NCBI GenBank assembly: GCA_002898315.1
Contig: BEHV01000006.1
Coordinates: forward strand, 60,984-124,983
DNA length: 64,000 bases
From: a bacterium HR19
Lineage (GTDB): Bacteria; Calescibacteriota; Calescibacteriia; Calescibacteriales; Calescibacteriaceae
Reading direction: 5' to 3'
The notes under the pieces are model-generated. The model was not told where the DNA came from, ran no database searches, and worked only from the letters and a program-made list of their open reading frames with translations. How positions within the stretch are numbered: the stretch's first letter is position 1; every line of letters begins with the position of its first letter. This document shows, one piece after another, positions 40,781 to 50,355 of this stretch. A program made the position numbers and the translations under genes.

Positions 40781-41101
40781 TCACTTTGATGGTTGGGAGA
40801 TAAATTTTTCTGTTAGTTTTGTTATATCTATCTGATGCCCGGGTTTGAGCGTAACTATGGCTTTTTTGAAACTCGGTCTGTGTCCGACGAAAACACCTCT
40901 TCTTTTGATTTTTCCTCTGTATATCATAGTATTCACTTTCTCAACTTTCACACCGAAAAGCTTTTCAACAGCCCTTTTTATCTGAGGTTTGGTAGCGCTC
41001 AATTTGCATATGAAAACATACTTTTTCTTTTTCCCCTCTGAAAGTTTTGTAGCTTTCTCCGTAATTACGGGTCTTATAATAACATCTGCGAGGAAATTCA
41101 T
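40781..41101 (-). CDS. rplW: Ribosomal protein L23
   Basis: IIRPVITEKATKLSE, FGVKVEKVNTMIYRGK. Confidence 0.96.
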   Translation of the reverse strand: MNFLADVIIRPVITEKATKLSEGKKKKYVFICKLSATKPQIKRAVEKLFGVKVEKVNTMIYRGKIKRRGVFVGHRPSFKKAIVTLKPGHQIDITKLTEKFISQPSK

Positions 41102-41787
41102 TTTTCTACCACCTCCACTCCATATCTTTGCAAGATTTTCAAAATAGCTTGCTTTTCAAATACAACAAAGTCGCGCAGGAGTATCTGGTATGGATTAACT
41201 TCATCTACGGGTATGACATCGGTAAGAGGGATATTCCTGAAAGATAGCCAGACATTCTTTTTTGATGAGCTTGTGATGAGAGTGAGGGGATAGGCATCAA
41301 TATTTCTTATAATTTCAAGGGCTTTTTTTGTTTTGGGTTCTTCAAGAATAATTTCGCTTACGATTTTGAGTTTCTTTTCGTGAAACTTTTCTGATATAGC
41401 GCTTCTCATGGCTTCTTTTTTTTCTTTTTTGTTCATCTTATATGAGTAATCTCTCGGGTGAGGTCCGTGTGCAACCGCTCCACCTACCCAGTGAGGATTT
41501 CTTATTGACCCCTGGCGGGCTCTACCTGTGTGTTTTTGTGGCCAGGGTTTTCTTCCTCCCCCACGAACATCAGACCTTGTTTTGGTATCGTGAGTTCCAG
41601 TTCTCTGAGATGCTAAATACCACCTAACATAATACCACAGAACATGCTTATTGGGTTTATCAAAAAAGCTCTCACTAACATGTATTTCTCCTTCTTTCTC
41701 ACCAGAAATAGGATTGAGAACATCAAGGACCACAAAACTGATATCTTTCTTTTCTTTTTCTGCAACCTCTGAGCTTAGCTGACCCAT
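41098..41787 (-). CDS. rplD: Ribosomal protein L4
   Basis: RQGSIRNPHWVGGAVAHGPHPRDYSYKMNKKEKK. Confidence 0.96.
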   Translation of the reverse strand: MGQLSSEVAEKEKKDISFVVLDVLNPISGEKEGEIHVSESFFDKPNKHVLWYYVRWYLASQRTGTHDTKTRSDVRGGGRKPWPQKHTGRARQGSIRNPHWVGGAVAHGPHPRDYSYKMNKKEKKEAMRSAISEKFHEKKLKIVSEIILEEPKTKKALEIIRNIDAYPLTLITSSSKKNVWLSFRNIPLTDVIPVDEVNPYQILLRDFVVFEKQAILKILQRYGVEVVEK

Positions 41788-42437
41788 TATGATTTACCTC
41801 CCGATTTCTTCTTTTTAACTATTATTCTTCCTCCGATCCAACCCGGTACAGAGCCCTTGACAGCTATAACTTCGTTCTCTTTATCAACATAAACAACTTG
41901 GAGGTTTTTGATTGTTACAGTTTGCATTCCCATATGACCTGCCATTTTTTTGCCTTTCCAGACCCTTCCGGGTTCGGTTTTTTGTCCAATTGAACCGGGG
42001 CGCCGGTGAGACATGGAACCGTGGCTTGCAGGACCACCACCAAAACCCCATCTCTTGACAACTCCTTGAAAACCTCTTCCCTTAGATGTTCCCGTCACAT
42101 CTACAAGCTCGCCAACAGAGAATATATCTACGCTCATCTTTGTTCCGAGCGGGGGAAGTTCGCTTTCATTCAAAAGAGCAAACTCCTTCAAAGTCCTGAA
42201 CCCTTTGTCTAACCCTGCTTTTTTTATGACACCGATTACGGGTTTTGGAATATTTTTGAGTTTGCACTCATCAAATGCGAGAATAACTCTTTTTTCTCCT
42301 TTGACCTCCTTATAGCCGACCACTACTCCGCCGGAGAGTTTCAGCAGAGTCACAGGAATAACTTCGCCATCTTGACCAAATATTCTTGTCATTCCAACCT
42401 TGTGCATTATAAGTCCCGAAACCATGTCCAAAATCAC
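41787..42437 (-). CDS. rplC: Ribosomal protein L3
   Basis: GLIMHKVGMTRIF, DVTGTSKGRGFQGVVKRWGFGGGPASHGSMSHRRPGSIG. Confidence 0.97.
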   Translation of the reverse strand: MILDMVSGLIMHKVGMTRIFGQDGEVIPVTLLKLSGGVVVGYKEVKGEKRVILAFDECKLKNIPKPVIGVIKKAGLDKGFRTLKEFALLNESELPPLGTKMSVDIFSVGELVDVTGTSKGRGFQGVVKRWGFGGGPASHGSMSHRRPGSIGQKTEPGRVWKGKKMAGHMGMQTVTIKNLQVVYVDKENEVIAVKGSVPGWIGGRIIVKKKKSGGKS

Positions 42438-42472
42438 CTCGGTCTCTCAATTTTCAAATTTTTCTTTCATAG

Positions 42473-42787
42473 CTATTCAATTTTCATCTCAATATGTATG
42501 CCGGGTGGGACATCTATCTTTCTGAGTTCTTCTATGGTAGCAGGTTGTGGGTCAAGTATATGAATAAGTCGCTTATGAACTCTGAGCTCAAACGTTTCCA
42601 TGGATTTTTTATCGGTATGTGGAGATCTGAGAACGGTCCATCTTCTTATTTCTGTCGGAAGCGGTATTGGGCCTTTCACTCTTGCGTTTGTTCTTTCAGC
42701 AGCTCCGACAATTTCTCTTACCGTTGATTCAAGAAGTCTGTGGTCATAACTTTTCAGTTTTATAATTATCTTTCCAAACTGAAGCAT
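42473..42787 (-). CDS. rpsJ: Ribosomal protein S10
   Basis: [58 protein letters not shown]. Confidence 0.98.
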   Translation of the reverse strand: MLQFGKIIIKLKSYDHRLLESTVREIVGAAERTNARVKGPIPLPTEIRRWTVLRSPHTDKKSMETFELRVHKRLIHILDPQPATIEELRKIDVPPGIHIEMKIE

Positions 42788-42813
42788 AGCTCAAAAACCA
42801 TCTCCTTTTTCAA

Positions 42814-44919
42814 TTAATTTTTAGATTTTGAAACTCTCCTTTGTTCAACTATTTGATTTGCCATATTTTGCGGTACCTCTTCGTATCCGTAAAATTCCAT
42901 AATGTAGTATCCTCTACCTTGGGTAAGGGACCTCAAAGTTGTAGCGTATCCGAACATTTCGGCAAGCGGAACATAACCCTGAATAGCTCTGAAAGAACCT
43001 TTCACAGAAATCTCTATAATTTTTGCTCTGCGAGAATTCAGGTCTCCTATGACAGCGCCTAAAAATTCTTCGGGTGTATAAACCTCTATTCTCATTATTG
43101 GTTCAAGCAGTATCAGACCTGCTTTCTTCGCTGCTTCTTTGAAAGCTATTGATGCAGCTATGCGGAAAGCTATATCAGATGAATCAACCTCGTGAAAAGA
43201 ACCATCATAAAGAATGACTCTTATATCTTGAACGGGATAGCCCGCAAGGACTCCTTCTTCCATAGCATCTCTTATTCCCTTTTCAACAGAAGGTATAAAT
43301 TCCGCTGGAATTATTCCACCTTTTATCTGGTTTACAAATTCAAATCCTTTTCCTCTCTCCAGAGGTTCAACTCGTATTATGACGTGCCCATACTGACCTC
43401 TTCCTCCTGATTGCCTTATATATTTTCCTTCGGCATCTGCAACTCCGACTATTGTTTCCTTATATGCCACCTGAGGTTTGCCCATTCTGGTTTTGACATT
43501 ATACTCCCTTTCAAGTCTATCCTTTATTATTTCAAGATGTAGCTCACCCATACCCCATATTATTGTCTCCTGAGTTTCATTATTATATCTCACTTTAAAA
43601 GATGGGTCTTCTATTTCAAGCTTGTGGAGAGAGATAAAGAGTTTCTCCTGGTCTTGCTTGGTAAGTGGTTCAATTGAAGCGTATATAACCGGCTCGGGAA
43701 TATCAATACCTTCAAGAAGAACAGGAAACTCTTTGAGGCAAATTGTATCACCCGTTAGAGAATCTCTCAAGCCCGTTGTAGCTATGACATCTCCTGCACC
43801 AGCCTCTTCTATATCATCTCTTCTATTTGCAAAGACCCTCATAACTCTTCCCACTCTTTCTGTCCTCCTGAGGCGCGGATTATATACTGTAAGCCCGGGC
43901 TTTATTTTTCCTGAATATATTCTCACATAGGAAAGCTGACCTGCGTATGGGTCGTTCATTATTTTGAACACAAGTCCAACAAAAGGAGCGTTCTCATCAG
44001 GTGAGACGATGACTTCTTCTCCTGTGTCTGGATTAGTTCCTTTTATACTGCCTCTATCAAGTGGAGATGGGAGGTAAAGCACTATTCCGTCTATCATCGG
44101 TTGGACTCCTTTATTTTTCAGCGATGAGCCACAAAAAACAGGAACACCCTTAAAAGATATTGTTATTCTTCTCAGGGCTTTGTAAATATCATCTTCGGTT
44201 ATTTTATCGGGTTCTTCAACATATTTTGCCATGAACTCATCGTCAAGTTCTGCTATGAGTTCAAGCATTCTTTCTCTCCACTCAGCAGATTGTTTTTTAA
44301 GTTCATCTGGAATCTCTTCGTAAAAATATGTCTTTCCTTCGTCTTCTTCTGAAAAATAAACCGCTTTCATCTTTATAAGGTCTATCGGTCCCTTGAAATT
44401 CTCTTCAATTCCGTTTGGTATTTGGACGGGTATAGGTGTTATATCTAATTTTTTCTTTATATCTTCACATGTTGCAAAGAAATCTGCTCCCACTCTATCC
44501 ATTTTATTGACATAGCATATTCTTGGAACAGAGTATTTATTAGCCTGCCTCCACACAGTTTCTGATTGGGGTTCTACTCCATTTACAGCATCAAAAATTA
44601 TCACGCATCCATCAAGGACCCTCAAAGACCTTTCTACTTCAACTGTGAAATCAACGTGCCCTGGTGTATCTATTATGTTTATTTTGTGTTGTTTCCAGTA
44701 GCAAGAGACAGCAGCAGAAGTTATTGTTATACCTCTTTCTTTTTCCTGAGGCATCCAATCTGTCACAGTAGTTCCCTCATCAACATCTCCAACCTTATAA
44801 GTTGTTCCGGTGTAAAAAAGGACTCTTTCTGTTGTAGTGGTTTTTCCGGCATCTATGTGAGCAACAAAACCTATGTTTCTCACTCTCTCTAATGGAACTT
44901 TTTCTTCTTTTACTGGCAT
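42814..44919 (-). CDS. fusA: Elongation factor G
   Basis: [51 protein letters not shown]. Confidence 0.98.
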   Translation of the reverse strand: MPVKEEKVPLERVRNIGFVAHIDAGKTTTTERVLFYTGTTYKVGDVDEGTTVTDWMPQEKERGITITSAAVSCYWKQHKINIIDTPGHVDFTVEVERSLRVLDGCVIIFDAVNGVEPQSETVWRQANKYSVPRICYVNKMDRVGADFFATCEDIKKKLDITPIPVQIPNGIEENFKGPIDLIKMKAVYFSEEDEGKTYFYEEIPDELKKQSAEWRERMLELIAELDDEFMAKYVEEPDKITEDDIYKALRRITISFKGVPVFCGSSLKNKGVQPMIDGIVLYLPSPLDRGSIKGTNPDTGEEVIVSPDENAPFVGLVFKIMNDPYAGQLSYVRIYSGKIKPGLTVYNPRLRRTERVGRVMRVFANRRDDIEEAGAGDVIATTGLRDSLTGDTICLKEFPVLLEGIDIPEPVIYASIEPLTKQDQEKLFISLHKLEIEDPSFKVRYNNETQETIIWGMGELHLEIIKDRLEREYNVKTRMGKPQVAYKETIVGVADAEGKYIRQSGGRGQYGHVIIRVEPLERGKGFEFVNQIKGGIIPAEFIPSVEKGIRDAMEEGVLAGYPVQDIRVILYDGSFHEVDSSDIAFRIAASIAFKEAAKKAGLILLEPIMRIEVYTPEEFLGAVIGDLNSRRAKIIEISVKGSFRAIQGYVPLAEMFGYATTLRSLTQGRGYYIMEFYGYEEVPQNMANQIVEQRRVSKSKN

Positions 44920-44969
44920 AAGGAAAATTATTCATAAAGTAATGAAAACGAGGTCAAAATAGAAAAATT

Positions 44970-45773
44970 TCAAAAAAGTTTTTTTCTCTTATAAGAGGGG
45001 AGTATTGCTCTGGAGTGAAAGTCGCAAAGCTTGATTTTGCCAGATTTTGATGTAAAAAGCTCTTCTATTGTGTGAGAATCTGAAAAAAAGCAAATCGGAT
45101 TTTCACAAAATCCCACTCCTTCCTTCAGCCAGAGGTAAGCTAAAATCACATAAGGTCTTCCGAGGGAGTAAAATTTTCTCTCAACTCTTTCTTTTATAGA
45201 ATATCCTTTCACAAGAGCAACATCTTCGCTTATGAATTTTGCGATGTGGTACTCTTTTGGTTTAGCCGGAGCTGAGAATAATCCTGATTTTGATACTATT
45301 GATGGTAAGCCAAGAACTGCCACTCTGAGATGAAATCTACCATCATCACCAAAAGTTGCGATCTGCCTATCTGTAATTACAACGGGGAAATCTCTTTTTT
45401 CATCAATCCTTCCCGATATAGCGGAGAGGAAAATTCCTTGCAGTAAAAATCCCTCATAAACTATTCCAAAAGATTTTATCTTCTCTTCCGCTTTTCTTCT
45501 TTCAAACTGTATTTCTACGGGGGAAACAAAATTTTGTATTTCAAACTCATTCCATTTGAACACTCTTATTCTTGCTAACCTTTCAAAAATTTCATCTTTG
45601 AGGTTTTCGCTCCAGAGTTTTTCAGCATCTTCAATCTGAACAGGGATGTTCAGGTTCTGAACTGTAATTCTTGTGTGATTGACAAGAAGTTTTACATCTT
45701 TTTCTTCAACTCCCTCGTAGAATATCTTTATTCTTTCGGATTTTTTTTCGTTATGTTTTTTTGATTTTGGCAA
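44970..45773 (-). CDS. Uncharacterised protein resembling an archaeal-type family (possibly DUF6775-like)
   Basis: VVITDRQIATFGDDGRFHLRVAVLGLPSIVSKSGLFSAPAKPKEYHIA, C-terminal FCENPICFF...LCDFHSRAIL Cys/His pattern; family naming from memory. Confidence 0.5.
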   Translation of the reverse strand: MPKSKKHNEKKSERIKIFYEGVEEKDVKLLVNHTRITVQNLNIPVQIEDAEKLWSENLKDEIFERLARIRVFKWNEFEIQNFVSPVEIQFERRKAEEKIKSFGIVYEGFLLQGIFLSAISGRIDEKRDFPVVITDRQIATFGDDGRFHLRVAVLGLPSIVSKSGLFSAPAKPKEYHIAKFISEDVALVKGYSIKERVERKFYSLGRPYVILAYLWLKEGVGFCENPICFFSDSHTIEELFTSKSGKIKLCDFHSRAILPSYKRKKLF

Positions 45774-45776
45774 GTT

Positions 45777-46604
45777 TCAGATTGTTTTTTTCTTATTTAT
45801 GCTTTGCCTTTTTGAAATCTCGTTGAGTATGAGTTCAGCAGCTCTTTTTCCCGACATAAGAACACCTCCGAAAGTCGGTCCCATTCTTGGCAGTCCATAA
45901 GTTTCAGATACAGACATTCCCGCAACATATAGTCCCGGAAAAACTTCGCCGGTGTGTTCTACGATAAGGTCTTCGGACATTTCAACCCACATTGCTCCCA
46001 TACCTTTTGTTTTGACAAGTCCGCGGGCTTCTAAACTCTTCACAGCATAGGCGTCGTGTCCCGTTGCATCTATAAGGAAAGAACATTCAAGAGCAACCGG
46101 GTCAACACAAGTTATCTCTCTTGGGAGTGCGGAAACGGGGGTCCAGTTCACAACAACTCCTGCAACTCTTCCATCTCTCAAAACAAGGTCATCAAACGAT
46201 GTCATCTGCAAAAATTTCACTCCTGCATCACAGGCAGAAGCTATAAGTTTTGAAACCGCCTCTGGTCCGTGAGTTATGAAAAGCCCGGGCTTTACCTCTT
46301 GAAGCTTCACTCCTATTTCTTCAAGGATTTTGTTTCCGGGAGCTCTTACTGTTATTGTGTTCATAAGGTATCCACCTATCCAGAAGCCACCACCGAGGTA
46401 GTTATTTCTCTCTATGACGAGTGTTTTGACTCCGTTTTTAGCGAGTTCTTTTGCAGCAACAAGACCAGCTGGACCTGCTCCCAAAACTATAACATCAGAA
46501 TAAGCGTAATCTTCAAGCATTTTTGTAAAGCCAGATACTATTGCGTGTGTGATGTCTTTTTCCTCTATTTCAGAGAACAACTTCTTTTTTTTGTTGTTTT
46601 TCAT
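45777..46604 (-). CDS. thi4: Thiamine thiazole synthase Thi4
   Basis: DVIVLGAGPAGLVAAKELA, ERNNYLGGGFWIGGYLMN, VVNWTPVSALPREITCVDPVALE, DATGHDAYAVKSL, RMGPTFGGVLMSG. Confidence 0.93.
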   Translation of the reverse strand: MKNNKKKKLFSEIEEKDITHAIVSGFTKMLEDYAYSDVIVLGAGPAGLVAAKELAKNGVKTLVIERNNYLGGGFWIGGYLMNTITVRAPGNKILEEIGVKLQEVKPGLFITHGPEAVSKLIASACDAGVKFLQMTSFDDLVLRDGRVAGVVVNWTPVSALPREITCVDPVALECSFLIDATGHDAYAVKSLEARGLVKTKGMGAMWVEMSEDLIVEHTGEVFPGLYVAGMSVSETYGLPRMGPTFGGVLMSGKRAAELILNEISKRQSINKKKTI

Positions 46605-46727
46605 AGCGTCCTTACCTCCTGATGAGACAGCTAATTCATTTTATTTTAACGAAGAAGACAATTTTATTCTTTTCCTCAAAAATATTGAAATTTTTCACAT
46701 ACTGATTTTTGCTTTTAAATTGAAGTT

Positions 46728-47042
46728 ATGCCTGTCACAAAAAGTGCAAAGAGGAAGCTGAAAAAATCGCTCAAAAGGAGAGAAAGGAACCTCTTTCACC
46801 TCACAAAAATGAAAAACGCGATCCGTCTTTTCAAGAAGAAATTAGACGAGCAGAACGAGATAACAGAACAAGTAAAGAATCAACTTGAAGAAGAACTGAA
46901 AAAAGTTATATCTATTATATCTCATGTAGCATCAAAGGGAGTGATACATAGAAATGAAGCGAGCCGAAGAATTTCACGAATTACCAAATTTTTCAACAAA
47001 GTTCTGTCCCAAAAACTTCAAAAACAAGAGTCGCGAGCATAA
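46728..47042 (+). CDS. rpsT: Ribosomal protein S20
   Basis: SAKRKLKKSLKRRERN... SKGVIHRNEASRRISRITKFFNKVL. Confidence 0.95.
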   Translation: MPVTKSAKRKLKKSLKRRERNLFHLTKMKNAIRLFKKKLDEQNEITEQVKNQLEEELKKVISIISHVASKGVIHRNEASRRISRITKFFNKVLSQKLQKQESRA

Positions 47043-47075
47043 AACAACCTTCAAAAGAGATAAACCTTCGCGACG

Positions 47076-47094
47076 GTAGGAAAAATTTTCCTAC
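47076..47094. repeat. Perfect 19-nt palindrome GTAGGAAAAATTTTCCTAC
   Basis: 9-nt arms around a single central A, between rpsT and flgC. Confidence 0.7.
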
Positions 47095-47125
47095 GGAACA
47101 AACTTTGCTTATGTAATATGAAAAA

Positions 47126-47659
47126 ATGAGAGCTTGGATTTCAGCTCTGAGAATATCTTCATCAGCTCTACGAGCCGAAAGGATAAGATTGAACACTATT
47201 GCATCAAACCTTGCAAATATACATACAACAAGAACCCCAGAAGGAGGTCCTTACATGAGAAAGGAAGTCATATTCAAAGCAAAACCCGTAGATGAAAAAT
47301 TTTGGACTGAAAAAAATATATATCTCAGACCTCTTGTATTCCACCTCTCATATCTTCCTGACTTCATAAGAGAGAGGATTACAGAGAAGATTTCTGAAAC
47401 CAAAATACCGGTGGATTCAGTGCTTTCTGAGGTTGAGGTTGAGGGAATAGTTGAAGACCCAAGACCCCCGGTTCTCAAATACGAACCATATCACCCAGAT
47501 GCTGACGAGAACGGTTATGTTGCATATCCGAACATAAATCCGATAGAGGAGATGGTGAACCTTATATCAGCCCAAAGAGCTTTTGAGGCAAATGTTGCAG
47601 CAGTTAATGCGACAAGAGAAATAGCAAATACCGCATTGACAATAGGACAAAGGACATAA
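47126..47659 (+). CDS. flgC: Flagellar basal-body rod protein FlgC
   Basis: LRAERIRLNTIASNLANIHTTRTPEGGPYMRKEVIF and C-terminal VAYPNINPIEEMVNLISAQRAFEANVAAVNATREI. Confidence 0.95.
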   Translation: MRAWISALRISSSALRAERIRLNTIASNLANIHTTRTPEGGPYMRKEVIFKAKPVDEKFWTEKNIYLRPLVFHLSYLPDFIRERITEKISETKIPVDSVLSEVEVEGIVEDPRPPVLKYEPYHPDADENGYVAYPNINPIEEMVNLISAQRAFEANVAAVNATREIANTALTIGQRT

Positions 47660-47687
47660 AAATTAAAAAAGTATTAATTTTTTAAAG

Positions 47688-47948
47688 ATGGAGACAAAAA
47701 AAATAGACGCTGTAAAAGAGATTTTAAGCTCTGTCTCGCAGAAAATACAGAGTGTTCCTCCCGAAGAAAACAACTTTTCTGTTGAACTTCAAAAAGAGAT
47801 AGAGAAATTAAGAAGAAGCGAAAGGAAAGAGAACACAGTTCAAAAAACAGGAGAAAAAGAAAAAGTGATAACAGAAGATATAGTGCAGTTCATAAACGGT
47901 TTGTCTTTGAGAAGCAATATCATTTTGGAAAATGAAGAGAACGAGTAA
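47688..47948 (+). CDS. Small hypothetical protein between flgC and fliE
   Basis: Co-directional ORF filling the gap in a flagellar cluster; SD weak. Confidence 0.55.
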   Translation: METKKIDAVKEILSSVSQKIQSVPPEENNFSVELQKEIEKLRRSERKENTVQKTGEKEKVITEDIVQFINGLSLRSNIILENEENE

Positions 47949-47975
47949 AAGCATAAAATTGTAAAATTTAATTTT

Positions 47976-48317
47976 ATGAAGATAGATATAAACAACATAG
48001 ACCCGCGCATAACAGAGAAGATTTTCAGCAGTGAGTTTGAAAGAATAATGAGAAGCGTAAAACCGCAAGAAGAAATAAAACAAGGCGACGAAAAAGAAGA
48101 TGGATTCCTCTCCTCTCTAAAATCAGCTTTTGAAACGGTCAGAAAGGCAGAAAATGAAGCACGAGAAAAGTCAGTGAATTTGATTCTCGGAAAAACCGAA
48201 GACATACACGATGTTATGATAGCGAGAGAAAAAGCCGATACACTCTTTCAGCTTTTTTTAGAAATAAGAAACAGAGCAGTTCAAGCTTTTGAAAACATAA
48301 TGCGAATGCAATTTTAG
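47976..48317 (+). CDS. fliE: Flagellar hook-basal body protein FliE
   Basis: Position between flgC and fliF; C-terminal DVMIAREKADTLFQLFLEIRNRAVQAFENIMRMQF. Confidence 0.93.
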   Translation: MKIDINNIDPRITEKIFSSEFERIMRSVKPQEEIKQGDEKEDGFLSSLKSAFETVRKAENEAREKSVNLILGKTEDIHDVMIAREKADTLFQLFLEIRNRAVQAFENIMRMQF

Positions 48318-48328
48318 AAATTAAAAAA

Positions 48329-50305
48329 ATGAGAGCACAAGACATTTTGAAACAGATAGGAGAGTCAGTAAGAAGAATCCCTCTGCCAGTCCTCATAGGA
48401 ATAGCAGCAATATTCCTCATAAGTGGAATAGGGATTTTCATCTATCAGATTACAGCATCAAAAAAACAGGAAATAAAATGGGATGTCCTTTACACAGACC
48501 TGAAATCTCAAGATGTATCAAGAATAATAGATGAACTTGAAAGAATGAAAATACCCTACAAACTTTCAGATACAGCAGATACAATTTTTGTACCAAAAGA
48601 GCTTGTTCCAGATATAAGGAACACATTAGCGACAAAAGGTCTCCCACAGGAAAGAGCGGGACTTGAAATATTTGAGAAACCCAAGTTTGGACTCACCGAG
48701 TTCATGCAAAGAGTAAATTATCAGAGGGCAATCCAGAATGAACTTGAAAGAACGATAATGAAAATAAATTGTGTTGAGAATGCGAGAGTGCACATAGTAA
48801 TTCCAGAAAAAAAACTTTTCACAGAGGAGCAAAAAGAACCCACCGCATCTGTTATGTTGTGGCTAACACCCGGATGCTCAATTTCCCCAGCATCAGTAAA
48901 AGGGATAATTCATCTTGTATCATTTGCAGTTGAAGGTCTGAAACCGGAAAATGTGTCCGTTGTTGATCAGAGAGGCAGAATACTGAACCCGAAGAAAGAA
49001 GATGAAGGATTGACAGCAGTTGAGGCAACCCAAGGGCAACTTGAACTTGAAAGGCAGTTTGAAAGAAATTTAGAAGATAAACTCACCGAACTACTTGAAA
49101 AAAGTGTAGGAGCAGGAAAAGTAGCAGTAAAGGTTGATGCTGACCTTGATTTCACAAAAGTAAAAAGAGTATCTGAAAGGTATGACCCAGCTGAAACCGC
49201 AGTAAGAAGCGAACAGACCATAGAAGAAAGATTTAAGGGAGTCGGAGCTGTACCGGTTGGTCCCCCCGGCACAAGGCAAAATGTCCCACCAGAAATTGGA
49301 ATTGAACCATTACCCGGAAAATCTGAATACGAAAGAAATGAAAGGATAAGAAATTATGAAATATCAAAGATAGTTGAGCATGTTGAAGAAGAGGTAGGAG
49401 ACCTGAAAAGGATTTCAGTCGCAGTGATGGTAGATGGGCAGTATGAGGTTGAATGGAGAGATGGGAAGCCATTCATAAGATTTATTCCACTTCCAGACGA
49501 CGAACTTGAAAAAATAAGGAGTTTTGTAGAGTCAGCAGTAGGGATAGTGCCGGCAAGGGGGGACCAGATATCTGTTGTTTCTGTACCGTTTGAAGGTTCT
49601 TTAAGATACGCTGAAAGATTAGCCATGTTACAACTTTCAGAGGTTTCTAAGGAGAGGGCGAGCATGTACAAATGGCTTGCGATAGCGGCAATAGGATTTT
49701 TCATCTCACTCTATTTGATATTCAAAAAGCTTTTTGAGAGGAGATTACCTCAGGAGGTAGAGGTTGTAATTCCGAAGTTTGAGAAAGCACCTCCGGAGAA
49801 AGTTGAAGTTCCCGTTATTGTTGAGGTTCAGCCCCCACCACCCCCGCCAGAAATAGCAATCACTCCACCAGAAGTGAAGGTTGAGGAGATAGTTCCTCCG
49901 CCTGCATTTATTGAAGTAACGCCTCCTCCTGTTCCGCAGATAGTAATAACTCCGCCCCCACCGCCACCGCCAGAAGAAGTAGCACCACCACCCCCACCAC
50001 CTCGGATAGAAGAAGTAGCTCCACCACCGCCTCCCCCACCAGAAGAGGTTGTAGTTGAGGAGATAGTTCCTCCGCCAGAGGAATTTGCCCCACCCCCTCC
50101 CCCTCCACCAAAAGAGGAGATAGAACTTCCCAAAATAGAGATAGCACCTCCGCCTCTCATTCAGATACCTGAAATAGAAGTCGCTCCACCCCCAGCAATA
50201 CCCGAAGAGGAAATTGAAAGAGCTGTTGAAATCGCAAAAGATGTGATAAGAACAAATAAGGACCTCGTTCTTAACCTCATCAGAAGATGGCTATCTGAAA
50301 GATAA
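48329..50305 (+). CDS. fliF: Flagellar M-ring protein FliF with long proline-rich insertion
   Basis: WDVLYTDLKSQDVSRIIDELERMKIPYKLSDTADTIFVPKE, NYQRAIQNELERTIMKINCVENARVHIVIPEKKLF; C-terminal AVEIAKDVIRTNKDLVLNLIRRWLSER. Confidence 0.96.
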   Translation: MRAQDILKQIGESVRRIPLPVLIGIAAIFLISGIGIFIYQITASKKQEIKWDVLYTDLKSQDVSRIIDELERMKIPYKLSDTADTIFVPKELVPDIRNTLATKGLPQERAGLEIFEKPKFGLTEFMQRVNYQRAIQNELERTIMKINCVENARVHIVIPEKKLFTEEQKEPTASVMLWLTPGCSISPASVKGIIHLVSFAVEGLKPENVSVVDQRGRILNPKKEDEGLTAVEATQGQLELERQFERNLEDKLTELLEKSVGAGKVAVKVDADLDFTKVKRVSERYDPAETAVRSEQTIEERFKGVGAVPVGPPGTRQNVPPEIGIEPLPGKSEYERNERIRNYEISKIVEHVEEEVGDLKRISVAVMVDGQYEVEWRDGKPFIRFIPLPDDELEKIRSFVESAVGIVPARGDQISVVSVPFEGSLRYAERLAMLQLSEVSKERASMYKWLAIAAIGFFISLYLIFKKLFERRLPQEVEVVIPKFEKAPPEKVEVPVIVEVQPPPPPPEIAITPPEVKVEEIVPPPAFIEVTPPPVPQIVITPPPPPPPEEVAPPPPPPRIEEVAPPPPPPPEEVVVEEIVPPPEEFAPPPPPPPKEEIELPKIEIAPPPLIQIPEIEVAPPPAIPEEEIERAVEIAKDVIRTNKDLVLNLIRRWLSER

Positions 50306-50355
50306 AGTTGAAGAATCTTTTTTCAAAGCGGTCGGTATTTTGAAGGTCGGACTTT

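Noticed and set aside
45777-46727. Possible TPP riboswitch upstream of thi4
   Set aside because: Looked for CTGAGA / ACCCTTTGAACCTGA / GGGA-like elements in the 46605-46727 leader on the minus strand; none present, only a GGAGGT near the start codon.
49828-50160. Gly/Ser-rich minus-strand ORFs (49828-50160, 49908-50147)
   Set aside because: They are the antisense reading of the fliF proline-rich repeat; composition is dictated by the Pro codons on the + strand.
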